A DNA stretch of 64,000 nt from Eutrigla gurnardus (Eukaryota > Chordata > Actinopteri > Perciformes > Triglidae), in the NCBI GenBank assembly GCA_963514095.1, contig OY741284.1, forward strand, positions 7,296,016 to 7,360,015, read 5' to 3'. The notes below the pieces were generated by a model. The model did not search any database. It was given only the letters and a program-made list of their open reading frames with translations, and was not told where the DNA came from. Numbering within the stretch: position 1 is the first letter of the stretch; each line of letters starts with the position of its first letter. This document shows positions 37,690-49,650 of this stretch, one piece after another. A program made the position numbers and the translations under genes.

Positions 37690-40600
37690 CTTATATGAGT
37701 GCAAGTTAGGGCCACGCCATTTCAGTCTGGTGACACAAATGTATATGAACTTTGCAGCCTCATGTGACTGAGATAAGAGGACCGTTATGGTTAGTGGAGC
37801 GTTCGCCAGCCTACAACCTGCCGACTCTATCCTCCATCTTTGAAACCCTGTAACCCCAGCAGGCAGTCTGACCTGACCTTCTGTGTTACACGGAAAGTTT
37901 TCCCGCCTAGCACAAGCAGTTGGCATCCTGTGCCCAGCCCGGTCTGTGACCCAGACGTTTCTTCATTCCTATAGCCTGCAGCCTGCTAAGCGCTCCTGTG
38001 TGGGAACTGCAGTGTTTTGGCTGGCACATTTACACATGCAGCTGCTGAATGGAAGAGCTCCCGAGGTTTACTGAACAGTGCGTGTCTCGCTCAATAGTTT
38101 CCTTTCCTGCTGTGTGGCGCTCTGGTTTGCATTATGGTCCCATGCCGTCACTGGAAGAGTAGGGCAGGCAGCAGCAAAGGCGTGCCTGTTAGGGAGCATC
38201 CATGTTGTGCTTCCACCGTTATGCAACCGCAGCCTGAGGTGACGCAGAGCAAACACGCAGATCCCTCAGCATTCACAGAATCATTCCCCCTTATGTCATT
38301 TTGTAATGCACATATCAGAAACGAATGGGAAGATTTTATTTGTTCTTACTTCTGCATCACAAAGTGTCACACCAGGAAAAACTAGCGTCTCCCCCTGAAG
38401 CCAGTCTTAGTGGGTGTTAATGTTTGATTTGTCCAGAGATTTAGTCTACCCCAGTGACATGAATGGGTTGGATGAAATAAAACAACTTCTGTGAACTGCA
38501 TTGTAATACAGTTCGACTGTGATTAGCTGTTATATAATTTGGATAGCTTGTGACGGGTTGAGCAGCCTTGTCCTTGGGCTCTATGGGGCATTCCTCAGTG
38601 AATGGGGCATGTCGATGCCAGATGACATAACCACACTAACTGCGTCTCTACACATGGCGCAAGTAGGTCAGTGTGTTAGCGGTGAACCTTGCACCCTTCC
38701 CGCCTCTTCGACCTACTTTCCCTCTCCTTCTACTGCAAGAGCCCACGACCATCTCTGGTGTGAGGCGCCGCTGTGAGCAGGAATCCCCGGGCAAGGCTGC
38801 TTCCATCTGATATCCAAGCGGCCGCTTTATGCTCGGAAATGTTCAGACTGGTCGACAGAGTTGCTGTACGACGGACAGACTGTCGCTTCAAGTGCAGGAA
38901 GTTCACGAGGATGTAGCAGTGGAGGACAGCATGGAACATAGACAGACACTGACAGCTGAACATTGCAGCTTTGTTGTTATCTTAATAGCCCGGATGAACA
39001 CGGATTAAGCTCGGTCAGATGGTGTGTCTTTGCAGCGTCACGTTATGTTTGAGAGCATTTCAGTGGCCTTCGTCAGATGAGACCTTGCTTGTAACTGCAT
39101 CCAGATGCGATTGTACACAGTGTAACTCTGGGAGAGTGGAACAGAGTGTTCTTGGAAGCAGAACAAAAATGCGTCCATTTAAAGACTCCCCATGAAGAGC
39201 TTTCGCTCCGCAGCGCCGCTGTGCTGCTCACATGCAGCAGAAACAACACTGCAATGTGTCAATTCAGTGCTATCATTTACTAATAGTGTCATTATATTGT
39301 GAAGAGGTGATCATATTGTGGTTCTTTTATTTTTTTCAAAAGTCTAAATGACCTGAAGAAAATTGTGATTTAAAAACTTAGGATGTCAAATTCGTTTTAC
39401 ATGATGTGTTAAGAATTTTGGCTCATATATTTTTATACTGCTATTTATCCATATTTGACAGGTTTTTTATATTGGGGCTGGGACAACATAACGATACCAT
39501 GATATACTCAGATATCATCTCATATTTTGGTTATCATAATATGGCATGATAATGCATTCTGTAAACTGCTTCTGAATTCACCAGACTAGCTGTCCCGTTG
39601 TTTGTCAATATATACACATCACTGATGATTATTTATTAAGATCTCATTGTTTATATATTTTGTGAAAGCACCAATAGTCAATAGTCAACCCTACAATATA
39701 AGATTTTCTCCACATCGCCTCGGCATGGTAACAAGTTTCATCCCCATGTGAACGATGATTTGTGAAAATCATATTCTGAAATAATTGACAAAATAATGAC
39801 ACCTGGCTAAGTGAAATCCTTGTTTTTTTTAATGTACGTTGTCATCACTACCGCATTGCATTGTGCTAACCAACATGTTTGCATACTCAGACATTGTGTG
39901 TTGAATGTGTGAATGTCCTTAAATCGTTTAATTATGAATTGCATTATTTGTCCACCAGAGATTATGTGACAAATTCAATATCGGCACATATATTGCTATT
40001 GGATTATATAAATTCCCAAATGCTGACAGGATGCTGTTGTGGCAGATATGAATGTTGCTCCACTGACCTTGCCTCACTTCTGGGTCACATCTCATATTAT
40101 TTTGAAGTTGTGCTTTGGTACACAGCATCACACAAAGGGCCTGGTTACATAACGGTAGCTTGCTGTGTGCGGTCTATCAATGCTGTGACACATGCTGAGT
40201 CTTTCAGTCTGGAGTGGCTAAATTGAGTAAAGCCTTAATCCATATTGGTGCGTCCAGCACTCTCTCCACCACCACCCCTCGTATTCTTCATGCCCTGTGC
40301 TCCAGCGGCTTTTATGATGAACCTTTACAGAGTAACAACAATATACTCATTTCAATAATAATTACTTTTATGTCACTGAGAGTCGGATTATCACAGCACC
40401 CAGCTGATTTCATATCAGTACACGATTACATGCAGGAAGCCTCCACCTACGATTTTGCGTGTCCATGGCAACAGCACGGGAAGCATCATATTATCGCCGC
40501 TCCGCCTGCACACATGATGTTTACACTCTGCCTTTCTTATTTTTGGTGAAGATAAAAACAGAAGCACAGCAAAAGCTCTACAATAGAGTAGTGATGAAGC

Positions 40601-43600
40601 CGAGTTATTACTTTGCTCTGATATTAATACTTATATTTGCTTCCGTCAGGTCAGTGGGTTTGGTTGCTTTATTGTCACTGACGTCACTTGCAGTGATGAT
40701 TGAACTCATGTGGATACAGGCCAGTTGACTCATCCGTCCACATGATTGAGTCTTAAGTAGGAGTCGAAGATGCATCACTCAGGTTTGTCAGAAGGGACAA
40801 TAATGTACATTTCTCTACCACGATAGTGAGCTAGACAGCTGTTTCAAGTCAATCATGGCGATATTCATGATTATCCCAATGATGGAAATTCCCAACGATC
40901 GATTATGTGAGTGTTTTTTCCCATATCCTCCCGTCCCTAGAAGGGACACCGACAGGAAAGCCAAATTTCAAGATGCTGCTTAAAAGTAACGCTGTCTAAG
41001 TAACAGTCGCACATCATTCATTTACGCAAAGTGGAGGTCAAATTGTACTATTTTGGGAGGAATTCAGGATTACAAAGAGGAAAGTAAATAAAAAATAGTT
41101 ACATTTCATGTTGTTGTGCTGCTGTTTTCAAGCCATGAACTCTGCAGAGATAATGAGAGGGGTGAATGTTGTAGGCAGTTGTTTTTCACTGGAGATAATA
41201 GTGATATGGCATGAAGAGATATCTTTCAGGATGTGCTAATTCAACAGAACAATGCTGGGACACGCAGTGTCCCTATAGAGAACCCCCTGGTGTGTCAGCA
41301 GCAGCTGCTTTAATGGATTTGTTTCTGTAATAGTTCACTTGTTATCTAACCATCACGTCTACCAGAAACTATTCACGGTGGCTGTTTGTCCTCCTGCGTT
41401 CCCCGACGTTATCCTGGTTTCACACAGCTGCTCTTCTCATGTTGTTGAACCTTCAGCTTCTGTTGACACTTTTACATCCCTTGTCAGGACATTTATCAAA
41501 ATGTGTTGTGCTCCAGAGTGAGTAAACATGGACGCTTGTGGTTTTACTCACTTCTTCTCTTCTTCATCCCTGTCGTCCTCCAGGTTCTTACTGCAGAGTC
41601 TCGAGGACTTGGACGCCAGCCTCCGTAAGCTCAACTCTCGACTGTTTGTGATCCGGGGCCAACCCACCGATGTCTTTCCCAGACTTTTCAAGGTGAGCGA
41701 TTTAACCGCGACGCTAAAGCCGGAGGGCGACATGTGGTGTAAACCCGACTTCATTCAAATCTCAAGCTAACTTTTGCGAACTCCCTGTTCTTCAGGAATG
41801 GAATATTTCTCGTTTGTCCTACGAATACGACTCCGAGCCCTTCGGGAAAGAACGAGATGCAGCTATTAAGAAACTGGCCTGTGAGGCAGGAGTGGAGGTG
41901 ACGGTTCGCATCTCACACACACTCTATGACCTGGACAAGTAAGTCAGCTTCTCACTGCTTTAAAGCAATTTAAATTACATTATTATTATTATGATGGTGA
42001 TTATCATTCTTATTATTTAGGTATTTGACTCTGTATGTTCTCATTTCCTTCCTGCAGGATCATAGAGTTAAATGGGGGTCAGTCCCCTCTCACCTACAAG
42101 CGGTTCCAGACCCTTATCAGTCGTATGGATCCAGTGGAGATGCCTGTAGAGTCCATCACGGCTGACATCATGGGGAAATGCAGTACGCCGCTGTCCGAAG
42201 ACCACGATGACAAGTTTGGCGTCCCCTCCTTGGAGGAGCTGGGTGAGTGAGGCCTCAGAAACGGGAAGCTTTTGGTCCTCATCAGCTCCCTCCCATCGTC
42301 ATCTCAGCTCCCACGTTCGATTTCTAATTTAAAATGAGCATTAATGTGATTTTTCCTTTATGCCGTCCCTGCAGGTTTTGATACTGAAGGTCTGTCCACA
42401 GCTGTGTGGCCGGGCGGAGAGACCGAAGCCCTCACGCGACTTGAGAGGCATTTGGAGAGAAAGGTCAGTCTAATCCAAACGACCTTCTGTCTTGTCGTTT
42501 AAAAGAAAAACAATCATATTAAGTTCCTGCTCATGTGTGATTGTGTGACTGATCATGTGACTGTGTTTCCATCAGGCGTGGGTGGCCAACTTTGAGCGTC
42601 CCAGAATGAACGCCAACTCGCTGCTCGCCAGCCCGACAGGCCTCAGCCCGTACCTGCGCTTCGGCTGCCTCTCCTGTCGCCTCTTCTACTTCAAACTCAC
42701 CGACCTCTACAAGAAGGTAAGTCCCGAAACACCTCTGAACTTGTGAATGGCATCGAACTACCGGCTGAATTACTGGATCAGCCCCAAACAGTGAAAGTAG
42801 ACTTATTTCATTTATTAATTTAAGGATTTGCTGAATCCTGCCTCTTCTGGCATACTGCCGTTTTAGTCAGTTATCTGCAGCAGGTTGTGAGGGTGATCAT
42901 AGTGTGTTTATAGCACCATCTAGTGGTTCCCTATTTATTCTGTAATGAGGTCAATTGTCCACTGCACTCTTGCTCCCTCTGGAGGCGAGATGTCATACAT
43001 TCATACTCGACTGCAGATTTTTATAGTCAGTAATTAAAAGTGTTATTGAGGAAAATGTTACGTAACTGAAACCGAAATAACAAGCGTGCTTCCACTTCTC
43101 CAACCCCACCAAGGTGAAGAAGAACAGCTCGCCACCACTCTCACTCTACGGTCAGCTGCTGTGGCGCGAGTTCTTCTACACGGCGGCCACCAACAACCCC
43201 TGCTTCGACAAGATGGAGAGCAACCCCATCTGCGTTCAGATCCCGTGGGACCGCAACCCCGAGGCGCTGGCCAAGTGGGCGGAGGGCCGGACCGGCTTCC
43301 CCTGGATCGACGCCATCATGACGCAGCTGAGGCAGGAGGGCTGGATCCACCACCTGGCCAGACACGCCGTGGCCTGTTTCCTGACCAGAGGAGACCTGTG
43401 GATTGGCTGGGAGGAGGGCATGAAGGTAGACCATGTTGTCGTTGTTTCATATACATTTTTAGGTCTACATGTCAGTATTCAGATTTATTAGAAACACATC
43501 CTGGTGTTCCTCGGCTAATATGAGAGTGTTTTCAGGTGTTTGAGGAGCTGCTGCTGGATGCAGACTGGAGTGTGAATGCAGGCAGCTGGATGTGGCTCTC

Positions 43601-45012
43601 CTGCAGCTCTTTCTTCCAGCAGTTCTTCCACTGCTACTGCCCTGTGGGCTTTGGACGACGAACGGACCCCAACGGAGATTACATACGGTATGCTGATACA
43701 ACCGCAACACACGTGGGGATGTTTTAACCGCATGGTGTGCCGGGATGCTATAATTGTGGCTCAATTGACGTACAATGCTGATGGATACTGATCATTGAAA
43801 TCACGCCTGCAACAATACATTACACCTTCTTACGAGCTCACGAAACCTTTTCATCTCTTCACTCAGGCGCTACCTGCCCGTTCTGAGAGGGTTTCCCGCC
43901 AAGTACATCTACGACCCCTGGAATGCTCCAGAGTGTGTGCAGAAGGCAGCCAAATGTGTTATTGGAGTGCATTACCCAAAACCAATGGTGAAACATGCAG
44001 AGGCCAGTCGTCTCAACATTGAGCGCATGAAACAGATCTACCAGCAGCTCTCCTGTTACAGAGGCCTCGGTAAGGACACAACACTGAGGATGGACGGGTT
44101 CTCAAGTCTCTTTTTTGATATCTGCTCGAGTTAAAGTTTCTGTTGTTTACCTGCTGACTGTCTGTCCTCAGGCCTCTTGGCTTCAGTCCCGTCCACCGTG
44201 CACGGTAACGGCGAGACGTCCTCAGACGGGATGGGATTCCCCGCTGAGGCTCCACACAGCGCTGCAGCTCCGTCTGGTAAGTGTCATCATACCTGCAGGA
44301 GGGCTGGCCTCCTCAGAACTTCCTCCAGCTTCCCTGGAGGTGAAGTTGTGTCTGTGAAGAAAACCTAAATGTGTTGTCTTGTTTCTCCAGGCTTTCAGGT
44401 GCCGGCTCACTCCCAGGCTGACTGGCAAAGTGGTGTCAGGATGTACATGCAGGGCGATCCACAAACCAGCATCAGCACACAGCAGCAAGGTGGGGGCCGC
44501 CGCCACAGACACATTTCATATGTCCCAATGCCTTTTGCTCATGTTCCCCTTCATACCACAATCGTTTTCCTTTATTTCTCTCCCTTGTGTCGTCATGCAG
44601 TACTCAATAACAGTCGGATAATCCTTTAATTGTTTTACTTCCAGGTTACGCCGGCTCCAGTACCAGTATGATTTGTTACACCCAAGGCCCACAGCAGATT
44701 CCTGCAATTCACAAAGGTGAGAACTGACGTGCTTTTATGCCCAAACTGGTGCAAAGATCTTCTGTGTCTTTTGATTAGATAAATCCTCCATGACAGCAGC
44801 CTTGTATCATGCTTTATGGCCTGATAGCTTCATCCTAAACTCTTCTTTAGTAGTTGGTGGCAGCGGTATTTTCAGCGAGGCGTTCTTGACCGTGCTGTCT
44901 GTTTTTAACAGGACCTGATCACCATTGCATTACTCAGTCCAGTGGCAAGCGGCACAGTGAGGATTCTGGGAATGGCAAAGGCTCTAAAGTCCAGAGACAA
45001 AGTTCCCACTAG
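36423..45012 (+). CDS. cry1: Cryptochrome 1 (circadian clock repressor), complete, 13 coding exons
   Basis: The exons are 36423-36580, 41584-41692, 41796-41938, 42058-42242, 42375-42463, 42576-42716, 43114-43425, 43536-43687, 43867-44069, 44172-44276, 44391-44489, 44645-44716 and 44912-45012. All have GT-AG borders and one continuous frame of 622 codons plus TAG. CRY1 is a nuclear flavoprotein-fold repressor that binds CLOCK/BMAL1 and PER. The protein opens with HWFRKGLRLHDNPSL (photolyase-like alpha/beta domain). The FAD-binding region includes the Trp triad W320, W374 and W397, D387 and N393, at mammalian CRY1 numbering. The coiled-coil helix ERMKQIYQQL for PER/FBXL3 binding lies near residue 485. 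The tail (about 498-622) is encoded by short exons and ends in a basic GKRHSEDSGNGKGSKVQRQ motif like the CRY1 tail NLS. That tail, and the abtb3/mterf2 neighbours, argue for CRY1 rather than CRY2. Which teleost cry1 paralogue this is cannot be decided. The start ATG has G at -3 and +4. Confidence 0.97.
36964..37190 (+). repeat. Dispersed repeat family A copy in cry1 intron 1
   Basis: The blocks GTCAACGATTTTTTGTGAAA, TGGCTTTTCTCTGCCATATG, GATAGCAAACTGAATATATT, GGACAGATAAAACGAGCAAT and GTCGCCTTGGGCTGTCTGG match the family order seen in the other copies. Confidence 0.65.
37630..37689. repeat. (TG)n microsatellite in cry1 intron 1
   Basis: About 29 TG units with a single TTTG interruption. Confidence 0.9.
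38660..38670 (+). promoter_or_regulatory. cry1: Candidate ROR/REV-ERB element in cry1 intron 1
   Basis: CAAGTAGGTCA fits the RRE consensus WAWNTRGGTCA at 10 of 11 positions (the first base is C). Its location in the first intron parallels mammalian Cry1. A single 11-base match in 5 kb is weak evidence. Confidence 0.25.
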
Positions 45013-45810
45013 AAGGTCAGTCGAGCTGAAACGCATTTCAAGAGTCTCTCGGAGGTGAAAAAAATAAATACATTTGGGGCACATATTGTGCACGATGATG
45101 CACGAGACGGGGATGTGATCTAAAAGGGTTAAAAACTTCAGCTTGACTTTAATTCAAACTCAACTTAAAAGGAACAAAAGCAGACCTTAAATGGAAAACT
45201 TTGGGATCCAAAGGAATTTTATGAAAAAGAAGATATGAAGAAGATCTAATACTACATATGATATCTTAAATGGCTGATTTAATGATATATGATACAAGTT
45301 TTGTATTCTATGTCTCATTGTCCCTCCTGTCTCCTTTAGCAGCGTCTGCAGACGGACCGTGCACACAGCCAACACAAAACGGACCTTAAGGCTTACGTAT
45401 TTCTGGGACGCCACACAATGTTGCATGGACACGACTTCAAGAGGAAGCATCATTGAGCACACACACACACACGCACACACGCACACACAGCCATTTCTCA
45501 AGTGATGGGACTGTACATTCGAATGTGGACTTCATGACCCAGCCAGTGGTGACATCACTGGAGCGGCTGTTACACTGTGCTCATCTTCGGATTAATATTG
45601 CCGGGACAAAAAGTCCTTGTGTATATAACGAATTTGATAATTTCACATACAACTTTGTACATATTTGAATATTGTATGTGTTTTATCTCTTTGTGTAGCC
45701 ATAGACCTATTGATATATTTTTGATATGAAATCATTGTGGATGGATTTTATTTTATTTTTTTCTTCTTTTGAACAATTTCCAATAAAAAGGAAAACATTT
45801 GTGGGCCGTC
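45013..45810 (+). other. cry1: cry1 3' UTR with a UTR intron and poly(A) signal
   Basis: Three bases after the TAG stop the sequence reads AAG followed by GTCAGT, a donor at 45,016. A good acceptor (CTCCTTTAG) ends at 45,339. The final exon would run from 45,340 and includes a CA repeat (about 45,448-45,489) and an AATAAA signal at 45,782-45,787. Human CRY1 likewise has a non-coding last exon. Alternative signals (ATTAAA at 46,046-46,051, AATAAA near 46,116) would allow a longer 3' end. The 3'-UTR intron is a prediction from splice motifs. Confidence 0.6.
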
Positions 45811-46627
45811 CATTAAAAAAACCCTGATGAATCCCGTATCTAATACAGATGCCTGTCCTGTTTCCAAACATTCTCCTTCATCAGGAGACATCAACATCAG
45901 TATTACGTCAACCATCAAGTTGCTGCCCTTGTCGATTGTTATTGAGTAAAGGTGACAGGATGATGGTGCCCCCCCCCCCCTCCTGTATAATCCCTGATGA
46001 ATGTACCTCTTGAGGGAACAGTTCCACTTGTGTCTTGTTCCTTCAATTAAAACTGGATTAAATATACAAACAGTTTCAGTCTGTTCTTTTAATCTGTAGT
46101 TTTGAAAAATGTTTAAATAAAATATAGTTCAGATGAAATAAGCCTGATAGTTGCTCCTGTTTTACTCCAATGAAACTTTGATCATGATACAGCATGAATC
46201 AATAATGCCATTGCACTGTTGATGGTCTGAACACATCGGGGTACGTACAGAGTCCGAGCTGAAGGTTGACCCTTCACACAGAGATGACACTTCCGAATGA
46301 AATATAGAACCTTAATACACATGTAGACATGGCGTTTATTGCTCATCTTGTTCAGAAACAATCATTTTGTTAATTGCAGTAGTAAATCTTTTTTTACAAG
46401 GGTGGAGGGCAAAGAATGGCACTCATTTCCATCCTCACCACACGAGACGAAGGCAACAGGCTGAAGTTTCATAATACAGTTCTCAATACTTCAAGTACTT
46501 TATTGCTGGTTTGGTATTTAAAAATGCCTCCCATATTTATGTGTCCTGACGTTGTGAACCCCTTCCCAAAATCTGGCCCCCACCACCATCAACAACCCTC
46601 CCTGTAAAACAGCACAACATCTGACAA
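45811..46627. other. cry1-mterf2 convergent intergenic / 3' UTR region
   Basis: cry1 and mterf2 are transcribed towards each other here. It holds a C run near 45,970-45,979 and, on the minus strand, AATAAA signals at 46,499-46,504 and 46,335-46,340 that could end mterf2 transcripts after a 3' UTR of about 130-290 bases. No other gene is seen. Confidence 0.6.
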
Positions 46628-47767
46628 TCACTCCTCGGCCGATCTGAGGGGAGCTACAGGGTTGAAGAGCGGCCGCTGCTGCCTGAGGTGCAGCTTGCTG
46701 CAACTGGTCTCGAAGTCCTTCTTAGTTCCCACGATAACGTCCAGGCTGCCAGAGGACACGTCGTACCCGTAGGACGCCAGCTTCTGGATCCGATAGAGCA
46801 CGATCTGCGTGGTGAGCTCCAGGACGTTTGGAGATTCCTTCACCTGCTCCATGCTCACCCCGACGTCCATCAGTCCCTGGAACCGCCCCACCAGCGTGGG
46901 CAGGGAGTAGTACAGGATGGCCGGGCAGAGGGTCACTGTGTGCTTGAGTTCGTCCTTGGAGCAGGCGAGAGCCCCCTCGATGTAGGTCAGCGCTTGCTGC
47001 ATGGCCTCTGGCTGCAGCTCTGCAATGGATGCTCTGAGGCTAGAGACCAGTCTGAGCAGCTCCCCTGTGGTGAAGCCCTGCTCCCTCAGAAAGCCCAGGC
47101 TGTCCCGCCAGGCTTCGGCCGGCCGCAGCAGGATGTACGGGTTCTGGCTCAGGAGCTTCTGCAGCCAGACGCGCAGGTTGCCCTCGTCGCCGCCCAGGTC
47201 CAGGTAGGTCTCCCTCAGGGTGTGGATGACCTCCTTGTTCAGCTCCACGGGCCGACTGAAGCTCTGCGGCGCGCTGGCCATCAGTTTGCCGATGATCCTG
47301 TTGCTGAGGCGGAGACTCTGGAGGTACAGGATGTTGGCCCGCTGGTTGCTATGGTGACTCAGCGCGAAGAAAGAAGCCGGGAACTTTTCAATGATGCTCA
47401 TCAGTTGGCGCTTGTTGGGGCACACAGACACCCAAAGGTCTCGCTGGGCGGCCACGTCCTCCGGCCGACACAGCACAGCCTCGGGGTGAGTCTCCAGGAT
47501 GCGGGCGATCACCGGTGCGTCCGCACCCATCTCCTTCAACAGGTCAGCCGTTTCCGACACATACGCGGAGCTCTCGGACAGAACCCAGCCCTTGAACTTG
47601 CGTACCTTTCGGATGTCCACCGACAGCTGGTAGAGGGAGTTCACCGTGAGCTGGTTCTCTGGTCTTTTGCCGGGAGAAGCCACCGTGGAGGCGGAGGCGT
47701 ATGGAGGCCTGAGGAGCGTCATCCTCTGGCAGTAGGAGCACAGGGAGGCGGTGGTGACACGAAGCAT
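46628..47767 (-). CDS. mterf2: Mitochondrial transcription termination factor 2, complete coding exon
   Basis: This single-exon coding sequence gives 379 residues, close to the roughly 385 of human MTERF2 (MTERFD3). The first 36 residues have no acidic residue and several Arg, Ser and Thr, fitting a mitochondrial targeting peptide. The rest consists of mTERF-type helical repeats of about 30-35 residues with the usual spacing of Pro and Leu, seen in VIARILETHPEAVLC, IIEKFPASFFAL, IIGKLMASAPQSF, WLQKLLSQNPYILL, TVTLCPAILYYSLPTLVGRF and VKESPNVLELTTQIVLYRI. MTERF2 binds mitochondrial DNA and supports mitochondrial gene expression. The start ATG is the first in frame; seven bases upstream a CCCCATGCAG acceptor ends at 47,775, so a separate 5' UTR exon is expected. 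It is tail-to-tail with cry1, as in human 12q23. Confidence 0.95.
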   Translation of the reverse strand: MLRVTTASLCSYCQRMTLLRPPYASASTVASPGKRPENQLTVNSLYQLSVDIRKVRKFKGWVLSESSAYVSETADLLKEMGADAPVIARILETHPEAVLCRPEDVAAQRDLWVSVCPNKRQLMSIIEKFPASFFALSHHSNQRANILYLQSLRLSNRIIGKLMASAPQSFSRPVELNKEVIHTLRETYLDLGGDEGNLRVWLQKLLSQNPYILLRPAEAWRDSLGFLREQGFTTGELLRLVSSLRASIAELQPEAMQQALTYIEGALACSKDELKHTVTLCPAILYYSLPTLVGRFQGLMDVGVSMEQVKESPNVLELTTQIVLYRIQKLASYGYDVSSGSLDVIVGTKKDFETSCSKLHLRQQRPLFNPVAPLRSAEE

Positions 47768-49058
47768 AGTGGCTCTGCATGGGGAAGGACAAAGTACATG
47801 GCACCCCGACCTTTGAATAAAGAGTCGTTACTGCAGCGACTCCCAAACATTTTGTCTTGTGATTCACTAAACAAGCAGCGGCTTGTTATGATGCCTCATC
47901 ACAGGTTTATCAGCTACTATTTACAACGACCAACCTGCAACTAACAATTCATTACTTTCATTGCTAATTAATATGCCGTTATTTTCTGGAGTCACTGATT
48001 CTTTGTTGAAATGCCAATCACAATTTCCTTTAACATGTTCTGATTACTGTCCAAAAAGTCCAAATGCCCAGACATAGGCTACTTTATTTAATAGATGACT
48101 AAAAAGAAAATTGCATTAAATTTTCATTGAAGAGGCTTTAAAAAAATAAAATAAATAAAGATCTATAATTTCACAAGAAAAAAATCAAAAGGTATTTAAA
48201 AAGTTAGTATTGTTAGAATTGGCTCTTTGTTCACTTTAGATTTGTACTTTTTCACTGAACTCATATAAATCCCTGGTTGTGCTCATTAAATCAGTCTGAC
48301 ATGTTAACCTGATAAGCAGGAACCTGTTGAATCTTCAAGGCCCTCTTTGTTCTGACAGTTAGGGTTACTAGAATAGACACGCCTCAAGGACAACACCCAT
48401 ACATGTTTGATATTACATTTCTATAAGTTCATGTCAGAGATAACTGAAATTTCAACCTCTGTACGGGGCAGACCCATCCCAAGAAGATAAAGATCCTGCA
48501 GGAGCTCTGCCATTCCGAGCCCAGACCTGCTATACTTTACCTGTGACCTGAATAAATTAATTTAATAGTATGAAGTATGTTTGTCTTTATCTCATGGAGG
48601 CTGCGAACAACTGCATTACAGGATCCTTATACTGTAATATGAAAGTAACTCAGAACTTGGCTCAGCTTAAAGTAAAACTAATCAAATTTAGGACCAAATT
48701 ATCTGCAGAGCCACAAACATGCTCCTCCAACTTTATTTACATTAAAGTTATAAAAACGTCAAGGTGAACTGGCCCACGTGCGTGCTGTCACGAGCCTTCA
48801 CACAACCGTGCAACTGCCAGGATGTATTTGCTTAAATGCATCACCAATGAATCTGGTTTCCATTGGCCGGAACAAACAGAGAGAACACGGTGTCCTCCTC
48901 ACGTCCACATGCGATGCTGCGTGTTTTTTTGCGCGTGTTTCACAGCGGGGACTACGTTGAGCCGCGCGCGCACAACTACACATATAAACATGAAATAGAA
49001 GAAAACAGGCAGAATGTGTTGTTGATTTAAAAATGAATAATAAAAGAGGTCATGTTAC
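47768..49058 (-). other. mterf2: mterf2 5' intron (predicted)
   Basis: The stretch between the mterf2 acceptor (47,775) and a possible donor near 49,058 (reverse of TGTTAC) is non-coding. It contains a minus-strand copy of repeat family A at about 47,948-48,065 and AT-rich sequence. A CACGTG word lies at about 48,775-48,780. Confidence 0.45.
47948..48065 (-). repeat. Dispersed repeat family A, partial copy
   Basis: Blocks such as ATATGCCGTTATTTTCTGGA and TTGAAATGCCAATCACAATT correspond to the terminal part of the family in reverse orientation. Confidence 0.5.
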
Positions 49059-49220
49059 CAGCTCACGAGCCCTGCAGCCGGACTCCGCTCGTCGACGTCA
49101 CACGCCCACTGCTCCGCTTTCATAACAGGAGAGGAGGAGGGGGCGGAGTCACGGAGCGAACAAGAAGCACATGCGAGGCATGTGAGGAGGGCGGTGCTAA
49201 GCAGTCAAACCCCGCCCAAC
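49059..49220 (-). promoter_or_regulatory. mterf2: mterf2 promoter and non-coding first exon (predicted)
   Basis: A CpG-rich segment with GACGTCACACG (CRE-like, about 49,094-49,104) and GGGGGCGGAG (GC box, about 49,139-49,148) precedes a GTAACA donor on the minus strand at 49,058. Its position fits the missing 5' UTR exon of mterf2. Start site and exon length are not defined. Confidence 0.45.
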
Positions 49221-49650
49221 GTACCGTTTACAGCCACCACCACATGTATCAATAACATAACGATCTTGAAAATAGCGTACAATCCTTTACAGTGTTTTTT
49301 TTTTCTCCCTATGATAATATCCGTCATGACCTTGAGTTGTGTTTAGTTTACTTCCGGTTTTATTTTGAAATTCCCTGTCTCTTGTGTCCCGTGTTTTGAA
49401 TGACTTCATGTCTTTGAGGGGTTTTGGTATAACTTTCCAGTTACTGGAGATAATCCACAGACTTGCTGGGAGCAGTTTCACGGAGCAATTCTTTTTCTGT
49501 CATAAAGCGCAGCCAACTCTGTCGTCTTGAGGGGCTGCTGTAAGTGTTGTGAGCCACCAGATGTCGCTGTTTGAAGCCTCAGAGCTTCAAAAGGCTCCAT
49601 ATCTGCCCACCACTAGAGAAAAGGGAGATTGTTGCAGCTTCCGGATAATA

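Larger units (their letters stand above)
36581..41583 (+). other. cry1: cry1 intron 1 (5.0 kb)
   Basis: This is the only long intron of the gene; all others are below 400 bases. It starts GTGAGC and ends TCCTCCAG. It contains a repeat family A copy (36,964-37,190), a TG microsatellite (37,630-37,689) and otherwise unique-looking sequence. Mammalian Cry1 carries ROR/REV-ERB elements in its first intron, and a candidate is noted separately. No additional exon is supported. Confidence 0.85.

Noticed and set aside
37423..37926. 167-codon minus-strand frame in cry1 intron 1
   Set aside because: It runs through a TG/CA microsatellite, which stays open in several frames and yields a Thr-His repeat.
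46688..47944. 418-codon open frame on the plus strand over mterf2
   Set aside because: It is antisense to the clear mterf2 coding exon. The frame stays open because of GC-rich codon use on the real strand; the translation has no family resemblance.
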